Position numbers and translations under genes: made by a program
Notes under the pieces: model-generated
The model's database searches: none
Told to the model about the DNA's origin: nothing
The model's input: only the letters and a program-made list of their open reading frames with translations
In this document: in pieces, positions 40,561 to 53,285 of the stretch
How positions within the stretch are numbered: the first letter of the stretch is position 1
How the letters are laid out: every line of letters begins with the position of its first letter
Source of the DNA: Monoplex corrugatus
Taxonomy: Eukaryota; Mollusca; Gastropoda; Littorinimorpha; Ranellidae
Length of the DNA stretch: 64,000 bases
Reading direction: 5' to 3'
Assembly: GCA_030674185.1 (NCBI GenBank)
Contig: JAPXFY010000026.1
Coordinates: 39,328,392-39,392,391, forward strand

Positions 40561-41529
40561 GACAGCTACGGAGAGAATTTAGTAGACATACAGTCGAATG
40601 GTCTGAAAGGCAGACAGACATAACTAAAGTCTTGTGAGGAAAAGAGAGCAAGACAGGAAAGAGAAACCCATATCTACCTAAACACAAACTGGACGGCTCA
40701 TGTGGCTCAAAAACAGGAGGGGACCTTACTCTCTGCATCCACAGTGTCACATGTAAAAATGTAGGTGACTGGTAGTGTCTTGCAGTTTATGCAGGTTCGT
40801 GAAGATCTAGCAGTTGATCATTCTTCTCAGAGACAGAATACACCAGTCCAGGTTAAACGAAAATGATCCTTTATTTGAAAACGTAGACAATATAACAGGA
40901 ACTGGGTAAGACTTCACACATCCGATGCACCACTCCTAGTTTACAAAATTCTTGTTCTTCAGCCCTCAAATCTACAGGCAGCAACTCAACGAGTCTACAT
41001 CGACTTCTCTATCTCTGACAGCAGGCTTACACTTCAATTCTTTTATCGCTCTCTCAACCCACAGTCACGCTTTATTTATAACATCATGGAAAGTTCCACA
41101 ATATTCTCGGCTTTTCCTAGATTTTCAGCCAATCATAGCCACATTCTCGAACTTTCCCTTTCTGGAATATTCTGTAGTTCTAGCCAATCATTGTACAGGT
41201 TAAATTTGTTTACGATTTTCGGAACATTCTCGAAAGATCTAAGGTATTCTACGTTTTTCTTGTCATTTCTAGATTGTTCCAAAGCATTCTACATATTTCC
41301 ATACAACGCAATCAAACTTAAACATACATTTTCAGTGTTAGCGTAAACCAAAACAAATATTCTCGATTCATTATCGAGTGAATCACAAACTAATCTTCGA
41401 GAGCGAACAGGGGACAGTAGCTGAATTGACAGACACATTTTGACGTCACACTTCTCTTATCCCCATTCACACTTTCACACTAAGTTTCTGTTTTCTCACT
41501 TTTGTTTTGAAATATAACGCACAATAGCC
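40561..41529. other. No gene recognised (unique part of block 1)
   Basis: About 970 bases matched only by 46031-46990. Includes repeated AGATTTTCAGCCAATCATAG and TTCTGGAATATTCTGTAGTT-like words suggesting an old degenerate repeat, but no coding signal. Confidence 0.55.
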
Positions 41530-41705
41530 CGTTACAGGAACAGTTTTTTTTCTTCCCTTTTCTTTTCTCGTCTCTCCCTCTCCTTCCCTCCCTTTTTCTG
41601 TTCTTTTCCATTCTTTCCTTTTTCTCTTTCTCTTCTCTTTTCTCTTCTCTTCCTTTTACTTTCTCTTCTCTTTTCGTTTTTCTTTCTTTTCTTTTTTTCT
41701 TCTTG
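41530..41705. repeat. Polypyrimidine (CTTTT/CTCTTT) repeat
   Basis: Nearly all C and T on the + strand; same at 46990-47185. Confidence 0.9.
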
Positions 41706-41964
41706 TCCCCCACAGCGAGTGTGATCATTGAGAGGAAGGACGATTAATGGGGCAGCAGCAGACGATCTTTGTTCTTTGAGTGCACATAATTTCTCGATGA
41801 GAAAGGGCTGGGACGCTTCCATTATCTTTTTATTTATTATTATTTATTTCACTCTTGTTTTGTTGGAGACAGCATTGGCAACGTTGTTGTTATTCCGTCA
41901 GACTTGAGTCATGACTTTGTATGCCTTCAGAATCTTTTTGACATATTTCAAGGGACAAGCCCTC

Positions 41965-42390
41965 TCATCATCATCAAGTGCCTTGCCACATGGCGTTGGC
42001 GATCATGGCTCCCCATATCCCTTGTTGCCGCAAGCCCATCTTCCACCCTCTCTGTCTTCAGCCACTCTGCAAGTCCGTCCAATATGTTTTCCCTGGGTCT
42101 ACCTAGTGCTCTCTTTTCCTCCAGCTTTCCTGTTGTGACCAGGTGCTCCAATTCCCTTTCCTCATAAAATGGCTTATAAATGTTACCTGTCTTTTCCTAA
42201 TCTTCCTTCTGAATGATCTTCTTGTGTCTGCCTCCATCAAGACTGTCTCGTTTGTTTTCTTTGCTGTCCATGGAATCTCAACATCCTTCTAAGAAACCAC
42301 ATCTTGGCTGCCTCAGTCTTGTTCAGGCTTTGCCTGTTGACTGTCCACGCCTCACAAGCCCTCTACTCAGCTGGAATTGTTTGTACCATG
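41965..42390 (-). mobile_element. RTE 3'-end fragment
   Basis: Minus strand reads KTNETVLMEADTRRS, RKIRKRQ, LVTTGKLEEKRALGRPREN and SHDRQRHVARH-type coding, and ends in the GAT tail (CATCATCATC at 41966-41975). Confidence 0.9.
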
Positions 42391-42479
42391 CAAGCGATGG
42401 TTTTGGGCAATCATTTCAATAGTCTGAGCAAGGTGGGTAAGTTGTCGAAGATTAAGTGGATCGAAAAGTTCTCCTGCAA

Positions 42480-42800
42480 CAATGACAAGAACAATAACAA
42501 TGACGACAACGACGATGATAATGATGATGATGTGTGTGTGCATGTCTGTAGTCTTAATGTATTGTGATGATGATGATGATGATGATGTGTGTGTGTGTGT
42601 GTGTGTGTGCGTGCGCATGTGTGTGTGTGTGGTGCGTGCGTGTCTGTAGTCTGAATGTGTGCGTGCCTGCGTGCGTGTGTGTCATGTGTGTGTGTGGTGT
42701 GTGTGCGTGTGTGTCGTGCGTGGTGTGTCTGTAGTCTGTGTGCGTGCGTGCGTGTGTGTGTGTGTCTGTAGTCTGTGTGCGTGCGTGCGTGTGTTTGTGT
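42480..42800. repeat. GAC/GAT and TG compound repeat
   Basis: GACGACGATGATAATGATGATG, then TGATGATGATG and TG with TGCG variants and repeated GTCTGTAGTCT words about every 60 bases. Confidence 0.9.
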
Positions 42801-43139
42801 AAGACATAAAGGCACAGTGTATATATGCGTATTAGTAAGAGAAAGAAGAGACATAAAAAGAGAGAGTATGTGTGTGTTTGTCTTTGTGTGTGCGCTCGCG
42901 CGTGTTTTTGTGTGCGTGTATTTATGGAGCCTTCTTTTTTTTCATTATCACAAACATCATCTACGACCCACATGTACACTTTTGCTTCATTACATCACCT
43001 TAATTTCTAAACTTCTCCACTTCATCTTTCCCTTCTCAACAAACGTGCACTTTTTAAAAAGTAGTGTTCGTACAAGAAATCCTTCATTATATGACCTTAC
43101 TTTTTAAGCTCCTCCACTCCATCTTTCCCCTCTTAACAA

Positions 43140-43239
43140 NNNNNNNNNNNNNNNNNNNNNNNNNNNNNNNNNNNNNNNNNNNNNNNNNNNNNNNNNNNNN
43201 NNNNNNNNNNNNNNNNNNNNNNNNNNNNNNNNNNNNNNN
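43140..43239. other. Assembly gap, 100 N
   Basis: Exactly 100 N, the usual placeholder for a gap of unknown size. Sequence left of it equals the sequence ending at 48593; sequence right of it equals about 37850 onwards. Confidence 0.98.
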
Positions 43240-43394
43240 TGTGTGTGTGTGGTGTGTGTGTTTGTGTGAGTGTGTGTGTGATGTGTGTGTGTGTATGTGT
43301 GTGTGTGTGTTTGCTCTTCGCGCGTGCATGCGTGTATGCGCGATTATAAAAATAAACTGTTTTACGTTTATTCCTTCATGGCTTCGTTGTCTCA

Positions 43395-43620
43395 CCAGTT
43401 CATTCTTCATTATTTCATTCATTCATTCATTTTTCATTCAGATGTTCATTCATTCATTCTTCACCATTCGTTCATTCATTCATTTCTCATTAATCCATCC
43501 ATCCATTCATTCATTCTTCATTCATTTATCCAACCCATTTGTTCATTCACTCATTCATTCATTCCTCATTCACTTATTCATTCACTCACTCATCATTCAT
43601 TCAATCATTCATTCATATGC
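43395..43620. repeat. (ATTC)n-type repeat, block 2
   Basis: Counterpart of 38020-38245 with small length differences. Confidence 0.88.
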
Positions 43621-43904
43621 TGATTCATTTATAAACCCATCTAGTCTTAAGTGATACACGCTAAGACAGCCTCCCACTGAAAAACCCCAAACTGGACTGT
43701 TTCAGGTGAACTGCAAATTAAGATTAACCTGCGTGAATACGTAGGTTTGTATGAATTTGTAAGCTGAGATAGGTAGTGCTCGTGGCAGCTGTAGACTGTG
43801 CAAAAAGAAGAAGGTGAGATAACTGACGGCTGGGATGCTGTCGGCCTGGAACTTGGGCGTCATGGTCATTCAGCGAGCCGTCAGTGTCATCTGGCTACAC
43901 TAGG

Positions 43905-44500
43905 TACAGACCAGACAGACACACACACACAAACACACATAGATACAGACAGACACAGATAAACACAGACACACATACAGACACACACACACTTTACACT
44001 CTATTTATCTTATTTATTTGTTTTATATTTTATTATTATTATTTTGTTGTGTGTTTTTTGTCTGAAAGCAGCATTTGTATAGACATTAAAAGAAATAACG
44101 CACACACACACACAGACACACAATACATACAATACAGACACACAAACACTCACGCATACGCACGCATACATAAATACACACAACCCTGAGCAAACTTATG
44201 AAACTTGATTGTTGTTCTAATGTTTGACTGCTTTTCTATTGTTCGTTAAATTGTTTGATATTACCTTATATGATACAATGCCTCTATGATTTCCTATATT
44301 CGTTCACCCCATAGACACCTCTTTATCTTATCTCATCTTATCTTATCTTGTTTTATTTACTTGTCTTTCTTTTTTCGTCTAAAAGCACATATGTAAATAG
44401 ACATTAAAAGAAATAACGAATGAACACACACACACACACACCACACACACAGACAGACACACACACACACGCACACACTCACACACAGAAAAGAGGGAGA
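43905..44500. repeat. CA/CAGA simple repeats with a unique middle, block 2
   Basis: CA-rich runs at 43915-43995, 44100-44180 and 44423-44490 with about 240 bases of unshared sequence (44181-44422) matching 38832-39074. Confidence 0.8.
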
Positions 44501-44509
44501 GAGAGATCT

Positions 44510-45320
44510 GTCAAGTTAATACTTCTGACAATCCCACAGCCTCACCAACACCCATCAGTTATCTCTCTGCTTCTAATACCGACAATTCCACAAGCTCTAT
44601 CCAATAGCCACAGTTACTCTGCTCTTAATACTCTGACAAGTCACAAGCCTCTACCAAATCAGCATCATATCACTGCTTCTTTAATACTCTGACAATTCCA
44701 CAAGCCCTCTATCCAAATCGGCCATCAGTTATCTCTCTTGCTTCTTTAATACTCTGACAGTTCCACAAGCCCTCTATCCAAATCAGCCATCAGTTATCTC
44801 TCCTGCTTATTTAATACTCTGACAATTCCACAAGCCCTCTATCCAAATCAGCCATCAGTTATCTCTCTTGCTTCTTTAATACTCTGACAATTCCACAAGC
44901 CCTCTATCCAAATCAGCCGTCAGTTATCTCTCTTGCTTCTTTAATACTCTGACAATTCCACAAGCCCTCTATCCAAATCAGCCATCAGTTATCTCTCTTG
45001 CTTCTTTAATACTCTGACAATTCCACAAGCCTCTATCCAAATCAGCCATCAGTTATCTCTCTTGCTTCTTTAATACTCTGACAATTCCACAAGCCCTCTA
45101 TCCAAATCAGCCATCAGTTATCTCTCTGCTTCTTTAATACTCTGACAATTCCACAAGCCCTCTATCCAAATCAGCCGTCAGTTATCTCTCTTGCTTCTTT
45201 AATACTCTGACAATTCCACAAGCCCTCTATCCAAATCAGCCATCAGTTATCTCTCTTGCTTCTTTAATACTCTGACAATTCCACAAGCCCTCTATCCAAA
45301 TCAGCCTCAGTTATCTCTCC
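44510..45320. repeat. 65-bp minisatellite, about 12 units, allele 2
   Basis: Same unit as 39221-39835. The first three units (44510-44700) are riddled with single-base losses only, which looks like consensus error rather than mutation. Confidence 0.92.
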
Positions 45321-45454
45321 TTCTTCCTCTTGCACAGTCTAAAGCTGCCACAAGCACTACCTACCTCAGCTTACAAATTCATACAAACCTGGTACTCAGC
45401 GCAGGGAGCGGATTTTTTTTTGCGTGTCTGGCCTTTCTTTATATCGTCGTATTC

Positions 45455-46030
45455 CATTTTTGGACAGCCTCCACTTTTCTCCTCAGTTTGACCGATAAAT
45501 CGAACTGAACGTCTAGTCCTCGGAAGGGGACGAAAAACGAGTCGGACTCGTGTGCCTTCTGGCTGTGCACGCTTAAGATCCCATGGTAGTTGAAAATCGT
45601 AAAGAGCAGGGCATTGGCCCTGGCTGCCTTGGTAAATAAAAATTATTGGCGAGATAGGTTGATTTCCCAGGTCCCACCCCTTGAGGACCAATCAGTCTTC
45701 TTGCCTTTCTGAAGTCTTGGTAAAAAAAAAGTGAATATGTGTGCGAATTTGAAGCGAAGAAGAGGGATGGACGCCGTCCTCGTGGTGCTGGCCCCAGGAA
45801 AAGTTGAGGTCTCTGCCACCTCACTCCCCTATGACCCCAGAATTATGCAACTATCTAGGTAGGACCTCAGGACCTGGCCAGCTCGGGGGTTTATGTGCAG
45901 GCTTTAGGCTTGTGCTGTGATCGTTCTGGATCTTCTCCATCACATGGCACCTGTGACGTTAGTGACATGTGGAATTCATTCCGAGCGCTGAACGTCATGT
46001 TGAGAAGTTGAAACTGAAACTGAAACTTTT
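45455..46030 (-). mobile_element. Family Y, copy 3 (allele of copy 2)
   Basis: Same position and orientation within block 2 as 39985-40560 in block 1. Confidence 0.85.
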
Positions 46031-46989
46031 GGACAGCTACAGAGAGAATTTAGTAGACATACAGTCGAATGGTCTGAAAGGCAGACAGACATAACTAAAG
46101 TCTTGTGAGGAAAAGAGAGCAAGATAGGAAAGAGAAACCCATATCTACCTAAACACAAACTGGACGGCTCATGTGGCTCAAAAACAGGAGGGGACTTACT
46201 CTCTGCATCCACAGTGTCACATGTAAAAATGTAGGTGACTGGTAGTGTCTTGCAGTTTATGCAGGTTCGTGAAGATCTAGCAGTTGATCATTCTTCTCAA
46301 GACAGAATACACCAGTCCAGGTTAAACGAAAATGATCCTTATTTGAAGAACGTAGACAATATAACAGGAATTGGGTAAAACTTCACACATCCGATGCACC
46401 GCTCCTAGTTTACAAATTCTTCTTCTTCAGCCCTCAAATCTGCAGGCAGCAACTCAACAGTCTACATCGACTTCTCTATCTCTGACAGCAGGCTTACACT
46501 TCAATTCTTTTATCGCTCTCTCAACCCACAGTCACGCTTTATTTATAACATCATGGAAAGTTCCACAATATTCTCGGCTTTTCGCTAGATTTTCAACCAA
46601 TCATAGCCACATTCTCGAACTTTCCCTTTCTGGAAAATCCTGTAGTTCTAGCCAACCATTGTACAGGTTAAATTTGTTTACGATTTTCGGAACATTCTCG
46701 AAAGATCTAAGGTATTCTACGTTTTTCTTGTCATTTCTAGATTGTTCCAAAGCATTCTACATATTTCCATACAACGCAATCAAACTTAAACATACATTTT
46801 CAGTGTTAGCGTAAACCAAAACAAATATTCTCGATTCATTATCGAGTGAATCACAAACCAATCTTCGAGAGCGAACAGGGGACAGTAGCTGAATTGGCAG
46901 ACACATTTTGACGTCACACTTCTCTTATCCCCATTCACACTTTCACACTAAGTTTCTGTTTTCTCACTTTTTTTTGGAAATATAACGCA
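46031..46989. other. No gene recognised (unique part of block 2)
   Basis: Counterpart of 40561-41529. Confidence 0.55.
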
Positions 46990-47185
46990 CAATAGCCCGT
47001 TACAGGAACAGTTTTTTTTCTTCCCTTTTCTTTTCTCGTCTCTCCCTCTCCTTCCCTCCCTTTTTCTTTTCTTTTCCATTCTTTCCTTTTTTCTTCTGTT
47101 CTCTTTTCTTCTCTTTTCTCTTCTCTTCCTTTTACTTTCTCTTCTCTTTTCGTTTTTCTTTGCTTTTCTTTTTTTCTTCTTGTCC
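46990..47185. repeat. Polypyrimidine repeat, block 2
   Basis: Counterpart of 41530-41705. Confidence 0.9.
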
Positions 47186-47446
47186 CCCACAGCGAGTGTG
47201 ATCATTGAGAGGAAGGACGATTAATGGGGTGCAACATTAAGTAATACTCGATGAGAAAGGGACTGGGACGCTTCCATTATCTTTTTATTTATTTATTTAT
47301 TTCACTCTTGTTTTGTTGGAAACAGCATTGGCAACGTTGTTGTTATTCCGTCAGACTAGGTCTGACTTTGGTATCCGTGGCATGATCATAAATGCCTCGC
47401 TATGCCTTCAGAATCTTTTTGACATATTTCAAGGGACAAGCCCTCT

Positions 47447-47880
47447 CATCTCATCATCAAGTGCCTTGCCACATGGCGTTGGCGATCATGGCTCCCCATA
47501 TCCCTTGTTGCCGCAAGCCCATCTTCCACCCTCTCTGTCTTCAGCCACTCTGCAAGTCCGTCCAATATGTTTTCCCTGGGTCTACCTAGTGCTCTCTTTT
47601 CCTCCAGCTTTCCTGTTGTGACCAGGTGCTCCAATTCCCTTTCCTCATAAAATGGCTTATAAATGTTACCTGTCTTTTCCTAATCTTCCTTCTGAATGAT
47701 CTTCTTGTGTCTGCCTCCATCAAGACTGTCTCGTTTGTTTTCTTTGCTGTCCATGGAAGTCTCAACATCCTTCTAAGAAACCACATCTTGGCTGCTTCAG
47801 TCTTGTTCAGGCTTTGCCTGTTGACTGTCCACGCCTCACAAGCCCTCTACTCAGCTGGAATTGTTTGTACCAGTGCAAGC
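47447..47880 (-). mobile_element. RTE 3'-end fragment, block 2
   Basis: Counterpart of 41965-42390; includes FLRRMLRLPWTAKKTNETVL on the minus strand. Confidence 0.88.
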
Positions 47881-47959
47881 GATGGTTTTGGGCAATCATT
47901 TCAATAGTCTGAGCAAGGTGGGTAAGTTGTCGAAGGTTAAGTGGATCGAAAAGTTCTCC

Positions 47960-48250
47960 AGCAACAATGACAAGAACAATAACAATGACGACAACGACGA
48001 TGATAATGATGATGATGTGTGTGTGCATGTCTGTAGTCTTAATGTATTGTGATGATGATGATGATGATGATGATGGTGTGTGTGTGTGTGTTGTGGTGGT
48101 GTGTGTGTGTGTGTGGTGCGTGGTGTTGTTGCGTGATGTGTGTGTGCGTGCGCATGTGTGTGTGTGTGCGTGCGTGTCTGTGCTGAATGTGTGTGGCGTG
48201 CGTGCGTGCGTGTGTGTGTGTTGTGTTGTGTGCGTGCGTGCGGTGTGTTG
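47960..48250. repeat. GAT and TG compound repeat, block 2
   Basis: Counterpart of 42480-42800, with more TTG variants. Confidence 0.88.
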
Positions 48251-48759
48251 TGTAAGTCTAAGGGAAGCGTGTGTATATAATGGTATTAGTAAAAGAAAGG
48301 AGAGACATAAAAAGAGAGAGTATGTGTGTGTTTGATCTTTGCGTGTGCGCTCGCGCGTGTTTTGTGTGCGTGTATTTATGGAGCCTTCTTTGTTTTCATT
48401 ATCACAAACACCATCTACGACCCACATGTACACATTTTCCTTCATTACATCACCTTAATTTCTAAACTTCTCCACTTCATCTTTCCCTTCTCAACAAACG
48501 TGCACTTTTTAAAAAGTAGTGTTCGTACAAGAAATCCTTCATTATATGACCTTATTTTTAAGCTCCTCCACTCCATCTTTCCCCTCTTAACAAATAAGAG
48601 CACTTTTTAAAAATATAGTTCGTATAAGAAATCCAACAAAAATGCACAAAATTCAGAACTGATGCATCTATCATACAAATAAAACAGCGGATTATTAGGC
48701 ACATATTGTCGACAACAAGTTCAGATAAAGATCAGTTGTTGTTGCTGTTACTGCTTAAA

Positions 48760-48965
48760 GACCAGCCGACTGCGCAGAGCCATATCAGAGCTATAAGCAT
48801 CTCAGAAAGTACAACATACCTCACTACAGAAAGAAAAAAAAATGCATGGAAAAGAAAATTAAGTAAACATATCAATGTGTTCGCGCACATAATCTAAGAT
48901 GCCCCTGACGCTAACCACTCCGTCCAGCTTATCATCAGGGGTCTTAAAAACATTCCTGAATACTC
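48760..48965 (+). repeat. Family X repeat, copy 2 (5' part)
   Basis: GACCAGCCGACTGCGCAGAG through CGTCCAGCTTATCATCAGGG. Directly followed by copy 3 in the same orientation. Confidence 0.8.
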
Positions 48966-48967
48966 TT

Positions 48968-49545
48968 ATTGTTGTTTAAAGCCCAGCCGACTGCTAGAGC
49001 CATATCAGGGCTATAACCACTTCAAAACATACAAAATACTTCAACAAGAAAAAAGAAAATATATCAATGCATTCGTGCACATAATCTAAGGAGATGCCCC
49101 TGGCGTTGACCAGTCCGTCCAATTTTTTGCACACGGGGATTTAAAAAAACCCAACCTGAATACAAATTTAAAACATAAATAAGGACACTAAAACATATAT
49201 AAAAACAGGCCTAAATTACCTAAAATTGCTTCCGCATATCTCATATCCCGAGAGCCAAAAATGCACTCAATACATGTGCCCAGTTATCAATCCTAAGAAA
49301 ACGTACTTAAGACTTTATCGAACACATACAGGTGAATGGACCAGCAAGGCAGAAAATAATAGGAAGAAAGTACAGAAAGCAAAGGAGCACGGCAGAAACA
49401 GAGAGTGACAGAAAGTAGACATTTCTAGCACAGAATTTCCAGAAGGTGGGGATATTGTTTATACTGACAGTGCCCCCGCATCCACACGGTGGGGGGGGGG
49501 GGATGCCCCGGCATCCCCACGGTGGGGGGGGGGGGATTTATCACC
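48968..49545 (+). repeat. Family X repeat, copy 3 (near full length)
   Basis: AAGCCCAGCCGACTGC through TTTCCAGAAGGTGGGGATAT and the CCCGGCATCCCCACGG end. The end is doubled with two G-runs (49488-49501 and 49522-49534). Confidence 0.82.
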
Positions 49546-50084
49546 AGGGAACCTAAAAAACATTCCTGATTAGAAATGCAAATAGAACTAAAGACACTAC
49601 AACAGGCATATGCAAACAGAACTAAAGACACCACAACAGGCATATGCAAACGGTCAACATCAATAGCAGTATAAGTGCATGAGTAAATGATATGTATTTT
49701 TTGTTTTCCCAAATACAGACAATCTGTTAATACATTCTTAACACGTGTATGCTTACAGTACATGAGAGATGATAACGTGTGCCTGGTTTGATGGTTGCTC
49801 AGATTAAAAAAATAATAAATAAAAGGAAAAAAAGAATAGAAAACACAACCATATTTTGCTGTCCATTGAGGGTCTAAAAAATCCATGGACATTTCTGCGC
49901 TTGTTGTCCTGAAAATCCTATTGCCTTCGAGTTTTACGTCATGTTCATTAATGGAATGTTGTCTTTTTTTCTATTTTTAGTTGTGAAGTCAGAAATTTAC
50001 CAAGAGATGACAGCGAAAATGATCATCAGAACCATCCAGAAGAACGTTAAATTTGATTGTACGCTCACTTGTGCAAGCACACGC
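49546..50084. other. No gene recognised
   Basis: A small duplication, GGCATATGCAAACAGAACTA/GGCATATGCAAACGGTCAAC (about 49602-49655), is the only structure seen. Confidence 0.55.
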
Positions 50085-50185
50085 ACACACACACACACCG
50101 CGACAACATACACACAGACACACGCATGACACACACACACACCAGACAGACAGACACAACACACATACATACACACACACGCGCG
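50085..50185. repeat. (CA)n with CAGA variants
   Basis: CA-rich stretch ending in CGCGCGCG at about 50182. Confidence 0.9.
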
Positions 50186-51107
50186 CGTGCGCATGCATAA
50201 ACCACGGTGGCGACAGCGACAGCTTAAATGATCGCATTTTAATGACTTTTCACACCATCACAGCAATAACATCATTTCACCGTCTCCATCAGTCTGACAT
50301 ACAGAATCATGGCATACACATAATCCAACAAAAATACATACTGTAGGATATACCAGCCTTAAATCTTTACGATAATCAGCAACAAAAACATATACTGTGA
50401 CAAATACTAGCACAAAAGGAAACTGTTACGATGATGTCCTCATTCGTTCACATGTTTCATTTTCACATGTGCATAAAACAAAACATGACCATTTCACAGA
50501 CACTGTGTGTATTACGGAAACTTAACATTTTAATCAAAATTGTGTTTTTTTCTAATTTTTCTCGTTCACGTATTTCTGATTTTCTGAGGTAAAAGTTAAA
50601 TAATTGTTTTTATTTTCTTTTTTTCCAATACAGAATCACTTTTTACAAAATTACAGCTTTTTCTGATTTTTCGAACATATTGTCGAATGATTTCTATTCA
50701 CAATTTTTTTGACATCTATGTCATGAAATTATTTCTTGATATTTTGTGAAAAGTATCTATGAACTAATAACTATTCCTAGTGTTTCCAACACAGAAACGT
50801 TAAATTATCTATCACTGAAAAAAACCCATTAAATTATATCACTGATCTTTCTGACACACATTTTAGTAAGTGGTCTCTTTCTTCTAACAAGGGTGCACTT
50901 TATTGAACCAGCTCATGTCTAGTTTGTCTATTTCATCAAATCTGAATCGCCTGGCAAAGGTTCGTCTCAGGTAATATACAGTTTATTAGCTGAAGTTCAT
51001 TTCTTACTTCAATACCTGAAGAACGATTTTACCTGTACAACCGCGTCGTTCATTTCTTATTTAAATAACTTCAAAACTACTTCACACTGACACTTACTTA
51101 TATTTTT
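50186..51107. other. No gene recognised
   Basis: AT-rich sequence with several weak TTTCTGATTTT-like words (50570-50680). No frame or splice-flanked exon recognised. Confidence 0.6.
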
Positions 51108-51157
51108 GCTTACAGCTCAGCCGACTGCATAGAGCCGTATCAGGGCAATGCTTCAAG

Positions 51158-51193
<36 letters not shown>

Positions 51194-51645
51194 AAAGAAA
51201 ATTAAGTACATGTATCAATGCATTCGCGCACACAATCTAAGGAGATGCCCCTGGCGTTGACCACTCCGTCCCATTTATCACACAGGTGATTTAAAAAACA
51301 CACCTGAATACATATTTAAACATAACTGAGCGGACACTAAAACATGTATATAAAAACGGGCCTAAATTACCAAAAATTGCTTCCGCATATCTCACCTCCC
51401 TAGAGCCAAAAATTGACTTAACATATGTACCCAATCATCAATTCTAAGAGAAAGTATGTACGACTTTATGGAAAACCTACAAGGTGAATGGACCAGCATG
51501 GCCGAAAATGATGGGAAAAAAGACAGAAAGCAAAGGAACAAGGCAGAAACAACGAGTGACAGAAAAGAGGAAATTTCTAGCACATTTCCAGGTGGGGATA
51601 CTATTTATACTGAAAGAGTCCCTGGCATCCTCACGGGGAGATTGA
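51108..51645 (+). repeat. Family X repeat, copy 4 (full length, long poly-A inside)
   Basis: CAGCTCAGCCGACTGCATAG through TGGCATCCTCACGG, with an uninterrupted A-run at about 51160-51190. Confidence 0.85.
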
Positions 51646-51659
51646 CACTTCTTAGATTA

Positions 51660-51832
51660 AAATAAAGCAACTTTGGATCAATTCAATGTAGTCAAATAAA
51701 GCAACTCTGGATCAATTCAATGTAGTCAAATAAAGGAACTTTGGATCAATTCAATGTAGTCAAATAAAGGAACTTTGGATCAATTCAATGTAGTCAAATA
51801 AAGCAACTCTGGATCAATTCAATATAGTCAAA
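51660..51832. repeat. 34-bp tandem repeat, five units
   Basis: AATAAAGCAACTCTGGATCA repeats every 34 bases with CTT/CTC and GCA/GGA variants. Each unit carries AATAAA on the + strand. Confidence 0.95.
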
Positions 51833-52562
51833 TTCAGCTTAACGCTTCTTTACACACTGAAATTTTCTAGACTTAACGCACATACCCCTCCCACGGATCT
51901 GTTGGTCAGTTCATGCATATGTACCTACTAGAATTAATCGTTTCAACTTTGACACGCATTTTACATCACTGATCTTTTATAAGGAACATAGCTATTTCAG
52001 ATCCATCATCACATATGTTCTTAACAAGTGTAAGAGTGACTTTTGTATCAATCAAATTTACTCATCTGTCAATCCAACTTATTTATCTATGTATTAATTC
52101 AACACTTACATACTTTGACGAACTATCAAAATCACAACAACAGAAAACATTATAACCTTCAGCTAAGGTTATAAACTGCAAAATGAGCTTAATGATGACA
52201 ATTGAAATAATTCAATATTTGAATTTACTCCGTAATTTGAAGTTCACACCACTAACAATTATAATAGTTAAGACATACGTTGTGAGAGATTTTTATGATC
52301 GTCCTCTCTTTACAACAACAAGGGCAAACACTCTTTAGGACAATAAAAAAAAGACCAACTCATCAATCCCCATCTCCTGTCCTGATCCAGCAACAAACCG
52401 ACACTTAGCCAATAACTTCCACCCAGTATGTATTCGTTTGACAGAGCCGTGGACTGAAGATGGGATGTCTCGAGTTCAATCCCAACCCGCAACAAGATCT
52501 GGCGTGTTCACTGCTCAATTTAAAGCCCCGATCATTCTGGTGGTGTCAGCTTACTGTTTAAC
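51833..52562. other. No gene recognised
   Basis: AT-rich, with a possible pol III box B-like word CGAGTTCAATCCC at 52472-52484 but no clear box A. Confidence 0.55.
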
Positions 52563-52725
52563 CAAGTCTCTTCCCTTCTTCACATTTCAAGATCATGCCA
52601 GCGTATACATAGGGTTTTGTGCAGGCTCAAGTATCCCGCCAGATAATTGCTGGTAGATCGGGTAGGAGCGCATGTGGAATTGTCAGAGTGCGATGAATCC
52701 GTCTGGAATAAACTCCAATACCTAC
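52563..52725 (-). mobile_element. SINE-like fragment (pair of 15185-15320)
   Basis: Minus strand CGGATTCATCGCACTCTGAC, CACATGCGCTCCTACC, TACGCTGGCATGATCTTGAA aligns with 15185-15320. Confidence 0.65.
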
Positions 52726-52865
52726 ACATGTGTCCGTAGCAAACTGACTGGGAACTCTCAATGTTACCTTGGTTGTACTTCGTATACACACACATACACA
52801 CAAGATCATTTTTCACAAAATTACAGCTTCTCTCCCCCCCTCTCTCTCTCTCCACACACATACAC

Positions 52866-53154
52866 ACAGAGGCAGACATAAGTAGATCATTCATAAAGAA
52901 GATTAGGAAAAGACAGGCAACATTTAGAGGCCATTTTATGAGGAAGGGGGATTTGGAGCACCTAGTCACAACGGGAAAGCTGGATGGAAAGAGAGCACCA
53001 GGTAGACCCAGGGAGAAAATGCTAGACGGACTTGCAGAGTGGCTGAAGATGAGGAGGGTGAAGGAGATGCTTGGGGCAACAAGAGATAGACAGATGGAAG
53101 TCCATGATCGCCAACGCCATGCAGCAGGGCACCTGATGATGATGATGATGATGA

Positions 53155-53158
<4 letters not shown>
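52866..53158 (+). mobile_element. RTE 3'-end fragment with GAT tail
   Basis: Coding blocks SRSFIKKIRKRQATFRGHFM, LVTTGKLDGKRAPGRPREKM and MEVHDRQRHAAGH, then GATGATGATG at 53134-53158 running into TA and TG repeats. Confidence 0.92.
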
Positions 53159-53201
<43 letters not shown>

Positions 53202-53203
53202 TG

Positions 53204-53240
<37 letters not shown>

Positions 53241-53255
53241 GTGTGTGTGTGTAAG
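53158..53255. repeat. (TA)n then (TG)n on an RTE tail
   Basis: TA from 53158 to about 53198 and TG from about 53203 to 53252 continue straight from the RTE GAT tail. Confidence 0.92.
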
Positions 53256-53285
53256 AGAGATCCGTTACCTCTGTTGGAAAGAGTG

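Larger units (their letters stand above)
37850..43139. other. Duplicated block, copy 1 (left of the gap)
   Basis: About 5.29 kb matching 43240-48593 in order and orientation: ATTC repeat, unique 38.27-38.54 kb, CA repeats, 65-bp minisatellite, family Y, 41-kb unique part, RTE fragment, GAT/TG repeat. Differences are scattered substitutions, small indels and repeat number, like two alleles. Confidence 0.85.
43240..48593. other. Duplicated block, copy 2 (right of the gap)
   Basis: About 5.35 kb matching 37850-43139. It starts inside the TG microsatellite, a natural contig break, and unique sequence follows at 48594. Contains everything seen in copy 1, with more minisatellite units. Confidence 0.85.

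Noticed and set aside
51660..51832. AATAAA repeated every 34 bases as a poly-A signal cluster
   Set aside because: No gene upstream on the + strand; the hexamer is simply part of the tandem unit.
52438..52500. Box B-like GAGTTCAATCCC as a tRNA or SINE head
   Set aside because: No convincing box A at the right distance.
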